DNA of 64,000 bases from Corythucha ciliata. Taxonomy: Eukaryota > Arthropoda > Insecta > Hemiptera > Tingidae. The position numbers and the translations under genes were made by a program. The DNA is taken from contig CM075941.1 in assembly GCA_038030265.1 (NCBI GenBank), forward strand, positions 20,708,001-20,772,000. The letters are read 5' to 3'. Positions 34,650 through 47,231 of this stretch are shown one piece after another (the first letter of the stretch is position 1; each line of letters starts with the position of its first letter). Below the pieces are notes generated by a model. That model did no database searches. It worked only from the letters and a program-made list of their open reading frames with translations, and had not been told where the DNA came from.

Positions 34650-35806
34650 TTAGAATTTTGAAACTTGTCAAGTTGTCAGTCATAATTGCCGAGCTTGGGT
34701 CCTCCAAAACGCCAAATTCATCGGGTTCGACTTATAAAAAAAAAAAAAATTAAAAATGAAAAACCACCGCATCGTTGACTCTTCTACGAGATAAATTTCG
34801 CGTATGGGCGCCTGAAGAACCCCATTGTACGGGTTTGGACCTCACAAGTCGACTTTATGGGCTTGACTCTTTCATAGACGAAGCTTATCTTGGGTTCCAC
34901 GCCTGAAAATCCCCGAATATAAAAAACCAAATTCGTGTTAACAGCTATTTCAAAAACAATGGTGGAGGGAGGGGGGACTTGGCCTCTCATAAACCAACAT
35001 TTTTCGGGGTTTTGACTCTATTATGTACTTTGATTCAGCATGATTGGCTCTTTGAAGAACGAAATTTCGCTGATACTGCGCCTGAGGGACGAACTAATTT
35101 GCAGATTCCAATATAGCGAATAGCGAGTTCCTTGCGGATTCTAGGATAGTAACTTTTATGAGAGTAACTGTGACATCAAGTGATATTAACAGTACTGGCA
35201 TCGTATTCAGTGTCAAATTGCAGCTCTCTATCGTCATTTTACACATGGAATCCGCTAGCTTTTTTGTGGAATCCACAAATTACAAGCGTCCGCGTCTCAA
35301 ACCCCGAATTTTGCGAGTTTCACTCTTCGAGATTTTATAAATAAATGGCGTTTTCCATTCAATGCAATACACTCATGTAGTGTAAGTTCTTCCACCCGTC
35401 CTCTCTGAATTGAAACATATGTTTATGGAGAAGACGCTGCACTACCCTTGTTTAGTCTGTTGAATGGAAATCGCTAACAATTTTCATCGGTTTCACACTT
35501 TCAAACCCCAAATTTCACAGGTGGGGCACTTAGGTAGAGAAACTATAGTTACACACACAAGTACTGACAATATCCGCCATATGTGGTCCTTCAGAGAGGG
35601 CAGGGCTTGTGATTGGCTGTTGAGCATAACCTGCCGGAGCAGCGAATGAGAGATATCAAATCCATTTCATCCGCATTAGTTGTGGGGGACCATACATGGC
35701 GACTGTCAGTACTCGTATCAAGGGCGGTTTTATGAGGCTGGCGATAAGGGCGATCTCACCTCTGTCAGCTCAGCTGACGGCAGAGAAAGAGGAAAAGGCA
35801 ACCAAC

Positions 35807-35842
<36 letters not shown>

Positions 35843-38330
35843 GAAATTGAAGAGATACAAATGTGTGACAAAGAAAATCAGATTTATCTAGATCCTAGAA
35901 CTAGGAAGTTGGAAAATAATTGAATACATACCTACAAACTTATTTCTTAGTACATATTAATTAGTAGTACCAATTTGCTCACGAATTATAGTGAAATTGG
36001 TTTTTGAAAGCTCCAAATCCGAGACATTTGCTTATGGAAGGCGAAGATCGGGCAAAATTGTCGTATGAAAGAGCCAAAATCACGGCATTTGGGTTTTGAA
36101 CGAGCCGAATTAATTTTTCAAAATAACCAAAATTATACGAAGGGAAATTATTGGAAGCCATGTTTTGTTTAAACATAAATCCCAAAATTGGGATTGAGAA
36201 CGAGTCAAATCAAGAAATTTGGATTTGAAAAAGCCTAATGCATAGCCCACGGAATTTTGCTCTAAAAAAAGGATAGCCCACCGAATTTGGGTTTAAAAGA
36301 GCATAATTGCCTGAAATTTGGATTTGAAGGAGACGAATTCGGTGGTTTTCCGTTTGGAAATACATGTAACTACCATTTGTATAGCCAAAATAACAAAATT
36401 TGGCTTTTTGAGTTCCCCAAATCCATAATCCATAAATTTGGTTTTTGAATACGTAAACAGGTAGCTTTTGAATTAGTCAAAGCTGAGAAACCGATTTTAG
36501 AAAAAGCTAAAGCCACATATTTTGTTTTTGAATGAGGAGATACACAAAAAAATAAAAATAATAATACAAAAATTGACTGAAATGGCATAAATTCTGCTTT
36601 GAAGAAGCCAAATCCGCGACATTTGGTTATGGAAGAGCGAATTTCCTTGGTGACATTGTCGTCTAAAAAGGACGGTCACGACATTCGGTTTTCAAGCGAG
36701 CCAAATTAGTTTTTCGTCGACATTGCCGAGATTGGATTTTAAATTGAGCCAATTCCAAAATGTATTTAAAGAGCGGATGACCACAAAATTAGCGAATGAA
36801 AGAGCCAAACCAACGAAATTTTGCTCTTGAGAGATCAATAATCCCTCAAAATTTGATTTGAACGAGCTAAATGCGCAGGGGGGTTCAAAATAGACTCAAT
36901 GGCGATTATTTGGTTTTAGAAAGAGTAAAACGCGCAGAATTTGTTTTGGATCAGACATTGAGCCAAAACGCCTGGTTTTTTGGTCGAATTTTCTGAATTC
37001 TGGAGCAGTATTTCCAGATTTTTGTTTTAATCAAATTGCTAACACCAAATTCACCCAGATTCTTGAGCAGATATCAGACACTGCCATACAAAATCCGATT
37101 TTTGGGAAACAAAGACAGTGGGCTTTGGCGCTATTGTTTTGATAAGAAAATTAATAAATTAGGCGAATAGGATTAGTACGGGTGATGGGTGGGGGAGAAC
37201 ACATTTTACCGCCACGCCGCGTTTATAGGTTTATAGGACCTATAAACGCCCCTGACTCGTAGGAACTTATGGAGCCTTAACTTAGGCAACCTATTTCGAG
37301 GTGTCGTTCTCAGAAAAACAAATTCGCCGGCTCAACTCTTCAAACAAACAAACGAAAAAAACGCTTGATTGGCTCTTTTATAAATTTCGCGTACTCTGTG
37401 CCTGAAACCCAAATATTTCGGCGGCTTTGGTTTTGAAAAATGTCACTGGTTTTAGAATCTTGATTCGGATTATTTGATCCGTACACTGCTAATTTTGCGG
37501 CAGATAACTTCCGTTTCCAAAAAACTCTCATTCAAAGCCCAATTTGGGTGGCATTCACAAATCGTTTCGCGGAATATAATTTTCCAGAAATCAAATTTCA
37601 CGGATTTGGCTCAAACAAAAATCAAATTTCGTGGGTTTGCCTAATCGAAAAACCAATTTCGTGGGTTGCCTAATCGAAAAACCAATTTCGCGAGTTTGGG
37701 TATTTTAAAAATTCTAATTAGGCTCCACCTAAACCCAACTTTTCTGGATTTGGACCGTTCGAACCCTAATTTTAAGGATCAATTATTTTGTTCCGTTCGT
37801 TTAAAAAAAAAAACAAATTCGCTCCGTCGGCTTGAATCTTTCAAAAAGCCAAGTTTGGACTCCCCCAAAGGTCCAATTTCATGGATTTGGACCATTAAAC
37901 CCCCAATATAAAGCGTTTAAAGAAAAAAATGCAAAATGTCTGAGTTTGGCACGTCCTAGGCCCAAAATTTGAGGATTCTGCCAATTCAAACCCCCAATTT
38001 TGTGGGTATCCCTTCCTTAGTTATTTCATGGGAGGCTTTGGCAATTTGAAAAACCAAATTACGAAATTCATTCAAATTGTTCAAACTACAATTTGAAGGA
38101 TTTTGAAGTTGAGGTTCTTGGTTTATTGCCTCCATTGTCAGTTGCTGACGTTTTTTGTGTGGCCAAAAAAAATTGGATTCTGAGGCCTCCAAGTGGTGTT
38201 CGTTTGATGAAAACTCCGATCTCAAAGTAATTATTTCCAGTTTTTAGCAGTTTCGTTAATTTACGGGGCTCAGTTTGACGTTAAGTTCCGATTTGGACCA
38301 TTAGGGCCACATAATCACCAAAAATTTAGT
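34650..38330. repeat. degenerate repeat array, family C
   Basis: From 35985 to 38330 phrases like GAAATTTGGATTTTGAA and AGAGCCAAATCC recur about every 35-40 bp with heavy drift, in both orientations. A sparser version starts at about 34650 (GCCTGAAGAACCCC, CGAAATTTCGC). No ORF in the tract has recognisable protein features. It lies upstream of the CTL start codon. Its CGCGAAATT-plus-T-run pattern is reminiscent of family A. Confidence 0.7.
35808..35841 (+). repeat. poly(A) tract
   Basis: An uninterrupted run of 34 A. It may be the tail of an old retroposed sequence (inference) or a simple expansion. Confidence 0.9.
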
Positions 38331-39698
38331 TTAAAGGATAATCAATTGATACTTTTACTTTTTTTAAAACAAAAATTGGCCGCTTTGAATAAGGTTGGGC
38401 AGCTCCCCCCCCCCCCCCGGGATATACCCGGGAGTTGCTTACACACACAAACGAGGCACGCTTCGCCACTGACTGCCGTCGAACAGTTGACATGCCGAAA
38501 TCTGGGGAGTGCGTATCAGAAGAAAAAAAAACAAAAAAAAACCTGAAAATGTGCTCAAAATTTAGCCAAAAAACGTTTCTCGATAAATTCCAAGCCGTGA
38601 AAGCTTCCGGCAATTATTCTAACTCGTCAAAGAACGTTCCAATTCCTTCCAAGCCAAAGCTGGAGACGGATCGTCCCTGTCTTCGTTCACGTTATACGCG
38701 AATCCATTTTCCTGTACCGCCCGCCACATGTACGACACACAAGTCACATACGTGCGAGAAATTCCTGACTTTATACCAACGTGAGCGCCATTCTGCCGTT
38801 AGATATGCAGAACACTGCACTAACCGTGTTTCACGTGTCTATTCAAGTGTCCACATATCTCCAATAACGTGGTACTCCGAAGCTCCGAACACAACACGCT
38901 CGCCCCAATAGTTCGTCAGAGCTCACCCTCGTTCGTCGCCTCACGAGTTCGCAAAACTCCGACGCTAAATCCTTTGACTCGTGCCAAAATTACCGCGAGG
39001 CGCGAGCGCCACGAATGGTCCCACTCGCGACTCACCTCGGCGACCGTTATATTCCGAATAAGAGAAAACATTTAAAATAACATTACAAAACTGGGCTAAT
39101 AAATCTTGAGTTGAAAACGACGAATTACGAGAAATGGATACGACTAATTAAATTCTTCTTATTACTTACACTTCTTTTTCTCGGTGATAAGTAATTTAAC
39201 TATGTCCAAACACATTTTGGTCGCAACCCATGCAAGAGAGGAACATCGAGTAAGACTAAGATCGATCTAATTGTAAGCACAAACCTAACGACCACGCTCA
39301 TGAGTTTATTTACATGGACATCTTCTCTCGTCTGCAATTCAGCATTCAATAACCCGCCGCCGTGTCAACAACTAGCCTGTCATCACAAACTCACTTTACA
39401 TTAAAAACGTAAACTTCCTTCTTCTTGACACCTTCATCGGTGTGCAAAGAGGATGAGGAAGTCGGTACACCCCTCAAAAAGTACTTAAAAGTTGACTGGC
39501 CCTTTTCCCAAACTCACAGAAATTGAATGATTGAATCATTTCATTCAACTATTGGGTCAACCATCTAGTAATTAGAAATGTCCCAGACCTTTCATGTGTT
39601 GGGGAAGTAGTGCACTCATCCGACCGATTTCCGACCGCGCGTCCTGCATGAAATATGCGCGTCGGCGTCTTTTTTCTCGTAAAGTGAGCGGGCCCTTA

Positions 39699-39947
39699 AG
39701 CGCCCCATACACTGTCAGTTTAACTGAAGGCAATCGTGAGGCCGTCGATCGGGGTTACCCACACTTTTTCAGTTAATCTGAAGGCCATGGACTGCAGTCC
39801 ATGAAAACTGAAGGTGTGTGGCCGTAGGACCGCCTAGGATCGGACGTGAGATCGTTGACTGACAGTGTATGATACCCGTCGATTTTGGCCGGACGGTCGC
39901 CTCTTGAGGCGACGGCCTGCAGGCAATCGCATAGTGTATGGGGCGCT
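39699..39947. mobile_element. hairpin MITE with TTA target duplication
   Basis: AGCGCCCCATACACT at 39699 is matched by inverted AGTGTATGGGGCGCT ending at 39947. The direct repeat TTA is at 39696-39698 and 39948-39950. The interior has further partial pairing (GACTGACAGTGTATG against CATACACTGTCAGT). The ends resemble the outer MITE at 15722 (GGGGCCCATACA). PIF/Harbinger-like. Confidence 0.85.
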
Positions 39948-40351
39948 TTATAATAGACGAGGGCACATGTCGAGAATTCGTGTGGCCCGAAAAAGTGTAC
40001 GCGCGCACCACCACACCGGTCCTACACACTACACCCCCGATTTGCCCATGCCAAATGCCCCTCCCCCCAGATTTTAGCCCAAAAAGCATTGGAGATCCCA
40101 AGGTGCACAGCAGAATTTGCAGACCAGGGCACCCCAAGCTCTCTGTATGACTGTCATTTTTAGTTGATTTAAATAGCCCAAATCAGTGTTTAGCGGTTTT
40201 CCCCGATTTCTAGTGAGAAGTAGCCTCCATAAGGAATAACCCAAACCCGGGTTTATAACCCCAATCTGGAAACTCTGCCAACCGCCCTCAGCCGTGGTAA
40301 CGTTGACTCATTCTCAACCCTCTCAAAGTCTCTTCGAAACCTACTCAAAAA

Positions 40352-40352
<1 letters not shown>

Positions 40353-40401
<49 letters not shown>
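40353..40401. repeat. (AAT)n microsatellite
   Basis: About 16 uninterrupted AAT/TAA units. Confidence 0.95.
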
Positions 40402-40404
<3 letters not shown>

Positions 40405-42746
40405 AAAAAATCTTGAGAAGGGGAGAGCATTCGGAGCAACCGCCATGACCACCACCACGGGCGTCAAAACGTGTTTTAACCCTCAATGCGTGAATGCGAT
40501 GTGACACAGCCAACCGATGCAAAGGCCCCAACCCGTTTCACTTTTTTTCACATAGAAGCGATGAGGTGATTGACTTTGGGTATAATGACATAAATGTCCC
40601 GTGAGCACAGGGCTTTAGAATTGTGAGACAAAGCCGGATGTTTTGTCAAACGAAGCTGTGCAGGTGCACGGAACGCGGCCCCGCGAGGGCGCAAATAAAA
40701 GCGTCAAACGTGTTCTGATAAATAATTACAATTCAAATTGAAGTAAAACAGTGCAGTAGTGAAAGAGAGTATTGATTCATACGTCATGATTGAGCGTCAA
40801 GCAAATAAAGTAACGGGTCATTTCAACCCGTTTGAATTTGCTCAACTTCAGTCCATATCATGGAAGGACCTTCCTGTGTGCGAAATGAGTTATTCATGCT
40901 TTGTGCTAAGAAAAAAGAAAAAACGCGAAAATAAAAGTTGCTGGGCGCGCGAGACTGGGGAAATGCTACAAAATGATGCTGCGCCTTCGATCGATTGTTG
41001 GGTCTTGCAACAACTGATTGCGATCGGTCCAATAGACACGGTCAATTTGAACGTGTGACATTGACAAAAAATAGTGCAACGTGCCTATACAAGGCTTTAG
41101 AAAACGAAGGTGCCAAGTTTCTTTGCACGAATGGTTGGCAAAGCTTCATTGCATCATTCATTGTTTAAAACGACTTACTTTTATTAAAATGCACCGGGCA
41201 TATAGGAAAAGGAGCAATTTTATTAGAAAATGACATCAACTAGACGTTTATACTCGTTCTCAGGGCAATTCTAAAAGTCACAAAGAGTCTGGAAAAAAAG
41301 GTTGAATGGGAGACAAGAGAAATGAAAAAGTTTCTGACATTTTAACGTAGAACCCTAGGACTAGGACTAGGAGTGAAGCTCTTGAATTTAGGTACGCTTT
41401 GCGACCCCCACCCGGACTAATCTACAAGTGTTACTACTTACCATATTTTTCCGTGATGGCTTCATTGTTTTCCTGTGTCATATTTCATGCAAGGTGGCTT
41501 CCATCAATTTGACTTCTTCACTCCTTTGTTCACGGTTATCTTTCTTTTTTCATGATTTTGGATGAGTCAATTTACCGCAGGTACGGTGCGCCTTCTTTTT
41601 CCCTAAAATAAAAATAACGGGAGATAAGATAACGTGCATTTAGATGTGAGATAATGAAACGAAATTTAGACTGAATGTAGACAAACCCTAAGACGCTTCT
41701 CTATTGCTTTGTGTCAGACATAAATTATTCAAACGATGCTTTCAATGGGCTTCTTCTTTTCTTAAGAAGTAGGTCTATCGATTTTTAAAAGGTTTGGGCT
41801 ACAACACGAAGGGGTGAGGAAGCCATCGAAATAATGTGATGTTTTGACACATTTGCAATGAGGAGTTTGGCACACTCGCCCCTCCTCTCTACCCTTACCA
41901 AAGTCCAATAAGCAGTCATAACGGATGGATGAGGTAAACTAGTTCAAAGTCGCCACGGATAGACCACAAGGTAGAATACAGTCCTTGACGTTGACAACGA
42001 AACTAACGAAATAATGATGCGAGACAGTACAGCTCCTCTCCTCTACAATTCCTCCATCGTAAATAAGACAAAACGATAATCTTTTGGCTATTAAAAGGAG
42101 CAGTCTCTTTTGAAAATCGTGAAAATACTAAAAAAAGTAACCATTTGAAAATTCTGACGTTCTGTGATTATTAATCACAGGTTGTTAGTGGTAATTTGTC
42201 ATAGCGCTCCTTTCTCGAGGTATCCTTACTTTTTCATTCATTAGACGTATTTCTCCACGAATTACCTACTGCTTCAGAGATTTTCATGGTGGATGCCCAG
42301 TATAATTTCTTATTTAAAAGTAATAAACAGTCTGATCCATAAAAAAAACATTTTTAAACTGCGACAATAATAAAATTGGTGAATGTCGAGGACAAAATAA
42401 TGTTTGAAATGGCGTGAGCTGGTTTGATGGGTCATTTCATTATTATACAATAGACGCATACTATCGACCGGAAGATACACCGCTAAAAGATTCACGAGTT
42501 AACTGTTGTGTTTTGTTCAATACCCCCCAACTCCAAGCTTAATGGATATCACCTGAAAAACATCAAACCGTACTCGCTTTCGAATGACGACAAAAATCAT
42601 AGTTTTTTTTATCCATTTTACACGAGCAATGTGTTGAGAGAGAATGAACAAATGGCTAACGTGTCATCTCGGCGATGACATCAATTTTTTTTTTTTTTTT
42701 TCAGAGTGGGCAAATCCCCAATTTAATCCATCTTGAATTATAACTG
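40402..42746. other. 2.3 kb with no recognised gene or repeat
   Basis: Only short ORFs without recognisable motifs. A 99-codon frame at 40759-41058 has no family features and a poly-Lys stretch, and is probably chance. AT-rich sequence with polypyrimidine patches; could be intergenic or intronic. Confidence 0.4.
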
Positions 42747-43566
42747 CAGTAAAACCTCGTTAATACACCCCTCGGTATTACGACATGTCCCGCGTAGTAC
42801 GACGTTTTTCTCCGGTCCCCAGGACCTGTAGGCATTTTAACAATGAAAATATCCCGCTTAGAGCACCTCCGCTTAGTACACCGTCCCGCGCAATACGACT
42901 AATTATCATTGCCCTCGGAAAGAAAATCCCGAGTAATACATCGGTATCGGTGGTCTCTAGATGCAACATAGTCAAGCCGGCTGGTGACATTTTTGTTGAC
43001 TGTCAGGTGACTGTGTGAACAAAACTTTCAGCCCCTCGATCAAGGTGTGATCAAAGTTGTAAGTCAGAAATACCGCAAGAAGTTGGTGCAACGTTATATA
43101 CCTACGTGAGATTGACGAACAAACCCCGCCCCCCAAAATTAACGTCCTGGATGCGATCCATTAGTTTCGAGCCTGGGATGAGTCCAACTTTGGGCATGAG
43201 AACGACGATACACTTCTAAATCCTGTCGAGCTGTTAGATATCCAATTTGAGGAGCGTTACCCTGGCTACACATTGGTAGACGAGGACTTGCCGCAACTAC
43301 CTACTACCTTCTACTAACTACTAATATAGATTCTCTATATTGCGGACTTCATCAAGCGCATGAAGGAGGAGAAGATCCGCCGCCACTTCCAACACTCACG
43401 GTTGTTTCTGAATCCGTTGCTGGAGTATTCTCCACTTTCTTACACGGAATCCCGCGTACGACACCAAAACGGTGTTATAAGCGGGATTCCCTGTACTACG
43501 CCGTCCCGCTTAGTACGACGTTTTTCCACTTCCCCGTCACCGGGGTATTAACGAGGTTTTACTTAC
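42747..43566 (+). mobile_element. internally deleted pogo/Tigger-type element
   Basis: Ends CAGTAAAACCTCGTTAATAC (42747) and inverted GTATTAACGAGGTTTTACT (to about 43564), typical of pogo/Tigger transposons. At about 43032-43090 a reading frame gives PLDQGVIKVVSQKYRKKLVQ, matching the DDE transposase region before the third catalytic residue, and 43340-43400 gives ADFIKRMKEEKIRRHFQHSRL. Most of the transposase is missing. The GTACGACGTTTTTC phrase recurs near both ends. Confidence 0.8.
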
Positions 43567-44520
43567 TACTACTGCACGCCGTTTTTCTGAGCGAACCAGA
43601 CATGAATTTACTGGCCCAATACGAGTTCCCCTAAAAGGGGCCTGCAGAGAGTCTTGCCCTAATCCATAGCCCCCACCCCCTTAATCATAAGATGAAATAA
43701 TTTTTTTCCACCACTAATTTTTTTCTGACTTCTCGAATAGGCTGATTCTGTCAGGTTTTGAGGTATTTAACCGTAACTCCAGGCCTCTGATTGATAGTTC
43801 TCGGGCCAAACTATACTTTTATGGCGTTCTTTATCAGATTTTGAGGGCAGGAAGCTCGATTTTCGGTTATTTTGTGTTTTTTCTTACGCCCGAACAAATA
43901 GCTGCTCCAAATAAACAGTGAGCGAAACAAGGGCGTCGGCATCCTTTGATCTAGCTAGGGTTTGACGGCTTCTGCATGTAAGGGCACCGTGCAGTGGCGC
44001 ACCGAGGGGGGGGGGGAATTACCCCCAGCCTGGAAAAAATGCGCAATGCCAAATTTAATTGAATCACGGGAAAAATTACGCTGTAAATGGGCATACAAAC
44101 GCCCTGTTTTTGTTTGTAGAATATAAAATTGTGAACAGAGCGCCCGCTTCCTTCAAACCGAAACCTCCGCGTCGGGGTCATTTTACATCTGAACCATTTC
44201 AAAAAACGCTGCAAATTTGATACATGGGTTTATTATCCGTGCATGTATCCATGCATGTATGTGTATCCGGTTTGAAATTACATGAAAATCGACACCCCAC
44301 ATCCCCATGACCTAAAAACCTTTGAAAACCGGAACTGACCCAAAAGTTCAGTATCAAGCTATATCGACAGTAACCATGGTAAATTGTGAGTTTATTGAGG
44401 GGAAAAACTGTAATTCTGTGCCGGATTGCCAGCTTTGCGGAACATAATTACTATAGTTGCCGAACCTAGTGAGTTCCTTTAGGGATCACTCCCCATCCAT
44501 CAACTTCCCGGTATCTGCAG

Positions 44521-44700
44521 TGTTGTACTGTTGTAACACAGCTTCCATGGGCTGTTAGTAGATCCCCCTAACTATGTGCCGGAGGTTTCGGCTGGTTGAG
44601 TGGAGCTTTGTACGGATGTCCGGCCTGTGTGGGTCGCTTGAAATAAACTACTGTTTTGTTGCCTAATTACGTCCGTTCACAAACCTCAGACACGGCAATT
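44521..44700 (+). repeat. probable 5' LTR of a Ty3/gypsy element
   Basis: The segment ends immediately before TTTGGCGACGAGGATGG (44699-44715), the primer-binding region often seen just inside gypsy LTRs of insects. A plausible LTR start is TGTTGTACTGTTGTAACAC near 44521. No matching 3' LTR was found in the window, so the left limit is a guess. Confidence 0.45.
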
Positions 44701-44715
44701 TGGCGACGAGGATGG
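44700..44715 (+). promoter_or_regulatory. retrotransposon primer-binding-site region
   Basis: TGGCGACGAGGATGG directly follows the putative LTR. It is the hallmark sequence between LTR and gag in many Ty3/gypsy elements (family knowledge). Confidence 0.5.
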
Positions 44716-46660
44716 GATCTAAAAAGAAAAAGATCAAGTCTAAATCTTCTCTGTCCCGCGATTCTTCCGGATCGTCAACCAATCACCCCGGATCGTCATT
44801 CAGTCGCCCCAGCTCTTCCCGAGCTCCCTGCTGTTCTCGCTGTGGGCGAACCCAACACGAAGAGACGTCGTGCCCGACCAAGGGATGGATCTGTTTTTTC
44901 TGTGGCAAGAACGGGCCACATCCAAAAGATGTGTCGAAACCGAGATGTCTCAGCAGTTTTCGTCTATTTTAGTGTTAAACTAGATTCTGTAAGTAAGCCT
45001 TTGCTTTTCCCAGTCAAACTGTGTACTGACGGAAAATAATTCTGAACCCATACGAGATTTTCAGGCTTCTTTGGTAGTCGCCAAAGATACCGCTCCAATC
45101 TTCGACAAGCCCCATACGCTCTATGTGACGAAGTCGAGCGTGAGTTAAAGTCACTGGTAAAGCAGGGCGTCATTCAAAAAGAACAGGATAGTCGGTGGGC
45201 TTCCCCGATTGTATGCGTTCCCAAAAGAGACGGCTCTATTCTTATATGCGCAGACTTTAAAAATACGATAAATAAGTCCTTGGAGGTAAACCACTACCCC
45301 CTCCCTTGTGTCGACGATATATTCCAATAATTGTCGGGTTGCAAGTTCTTTTGTAGATTGGACTTGAAAAATGCTTATTTGCAGGTAAAAATAGCGGAAC
45401 CTTGTCAACCGTTGTTCAAAAATCAACACGCACTGTGGTTTTTACAGGTACTCCCGACTCGTTTTTGGTATCTCGGCTGCCCCTTTCATATCCCAAAGTC
45501 TCATGGACCAAGTATTGAATGGCATTCCCAAAACTAGTGCGTATTTGGATGACATCGTATGCGGAGGGGTTACAAAGGCCGAATGCCAAGAAATTGTATT
45601 GAAAATATTGGAGCGTCTGAACCAATTTAACATCAAGATTAATGTCGCTAAAAGTCAATTTCTTACATAGTCAATGGACTATCTTGGTCAAGTAAGCTTA
45701 CTACCGAGTTGGAAATCCAATCCGATAAGAACAAAATCGCTTCTCAAGAGGAAGCCAGCGCCAATGTCCCAGCTGATCTAGACCCATCGGCGCCCAGCCT
45801 CATCCAGATTTCGAAAGAAAAATTTCATCAACTTCCCGAACCCACTAGAGCCGCCTTCATAAAACTCTGTACGGGAAAAGCGCAATTATGGGATCCTCCC
45901 GGCGCCATTTGCTGTTCGCTAGGAGTAGAACACCACATTGAAACCCCTCCAAATTGTAAACCGGTGGTCGCTCGACCCTACCCGGTTCCGTATGCGTTGA
46001 GGCCAGTTGTCGAAGACCACTTAAAAGAATTACAAGAAATCGAGGAAAACCTCAAACAATCCACCGCAGCATTCCAACGGCTTATGTCCAAAAGAACAAA
46101 AGAAAAGGGGAAAAATCAGCACCGGAACCCCAAAAAAAGACCAAGCCTCCTGCTAAGGCGACAGTACCGTCGCTTCCTCCTACAACGTACTCAACTCCGG
46201 ACGAACCATTCATTATAAACCACATCACAATGGGTAATATTTCCCCTCCACCCGAATTCGCAGATCCTCCCACGAGGGGCAAACCGAAATACTTGACGCT
46301 ACTGAAAAGTAAGCCAAAACCCAAGGTCACCCCGGAGACCCGGTCAAACAGGCTCTCCCGACCTGTTCCATACCGAGCTTGTCGAGCTACACGAAGAGGA
46401 CGACTAACCAGCATCTGCTGCTCTTTCGAGGAAACTTGGAGGTGGTATAGAGAAGAAGACCCGAAACATATCCCCAATTGTCGGGACATCAACAACAGGA
46501 CCTACGTAGTGGTCTGTCAGAGATGCATTATTGTTCGAGTTATATCCGTTAAGCTACAACCCGCCTCGCGGAGCTCACGAACAAAAGGGGGAAGAAGGTC
46601 AAGGGGTGGCAGTCGATCTCGGCAAGTATTCACCAATCGTTTTCTACATTTCTGACTGGG
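44712..46660 (+). pseudogene. rearranged Ty3/gypsy gag-pol remnant
   Basis: 44712-44972 encodes the end of a Gag with one intact CCHC knuckle (CSRCGRTQHEETSC) and a second knuckle broken by a frameshift (CFFCGKNG, continuing in another frame). From about 45060 to 45690 come broken reverse-transcriptase blocks: ERELKSLVKQGVIQ, PKRDGSILICADFK, CRLDLKNAYLQVKI and the YLDDI catalytic motif, with several stops. 45709-46218 then carries HHIETPPNCKPVVARPYP, a segment normally upstream of the RT core, so the order is scrambled. 46230-46655 is Pro/Arg-rich and unassigned. Clearly dead. Confidence 0.75.
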
Positions 46661-46749
46661 AGTTTTTCGTTTTTTAGTCACATTATTTTTTAATGGTTGG
46701 ACAATTTGTTTATGGTTAACAAGATTGGTCCTTTACATTTTATTGCCAT

Positions 46750-46830
46750 TTTGGGGGGGGGGGCACCGGGCTTTGAACCCGGCAGGCGCCTAAGCCTCCA
46801 TTGGGCTTCTACGCCATACCCAGATCTAAC
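46750..46830 (-). repeat. tRNA-like sequence (probable SINE head or decayed tRNA)
   Basis: On the minus strand the sequence CCGGGTTCAAAGCCCGG forms a T-arm-like hairpin containing a Pol III B-box (GGTTCAAAGCC); about 35 nt upstream TGGCGTAGAAGCCCAATGG resembles an A-box. The acceptor and anticodon stems do not pair properly, so I do not call a functional tRNA. Confidence 0.45.
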
Positions 46831-46949
46831 TGTGCACTTCACACCCGTACTACGCGGGCGTTTCGGTCGGTGCGCGGTTTGTTGAACGCACACCGCCGGG
46901 AACGCCCACACGAAGCCGAGTGTGCCGTGTCACAGCTCGCCGCAGCCTT

Positions 46950-47035
46950 ATAGTGTAATGGGCAATAGCTGGATTCGAACCCAGGCCCGCTGAGTTGCGA
47001 AGCGAGCATTGTATCCATTACACCATCGAGGCGCG
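46950..47035 (-). repeat. second tRNA-like sequence, Pol III A and B boxes
   Basis: On the minus strand there is an A-box TGGTGTAATGGATA and a perfect B-box GGTTCGAATCC in a T-arm CTGGGTTCGAATCCAG. The anticodon region (CTCGCTTCGCAACTCAGC) does not form a 5-bp stem with a 7-nt loop, and the acceptor ends do not match. Most likely tRNA-derived SINE or tRNA pseudogene. Confidence 0.5.
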
Positions 47036-47231
47036 CCCATTATATTGCCATGCACATCACAATAATGGAGTATTCGTATTTGTAACATACACTGTGAGCC
47101 CTGACGAAGGAAATAAATTATTCCGAAAGCTCGGCAAACAATGGTTTGTGTTTTCTGTTGAAGGCCATCATCCCAAAATAAAATCGAGCTGAATGTCAGA
47201 TGGTCGATCCAAGTTTATAAATGATCGTATA

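Noticed and set aside
38435..38911. 158-codon plus-strand ORF
   Set aside because: Poly-Lys stretch from an A-run, no domain, no splice logic; probably chance.
40759..41058. 99-codon plus-strand ORF
   Set aside because: No motif, no splice context, low-complexity Lys stretch.
46082..46495. 137-codon minus-strand ORF
   Set aside because: Antisense shadow of the gypsy remnant; Gly/Val-rich without motifs.
46950..47035. Functional tRNA gene
   Set aside because: A and B boxes are good but anticodon and acceptor stems do not form.
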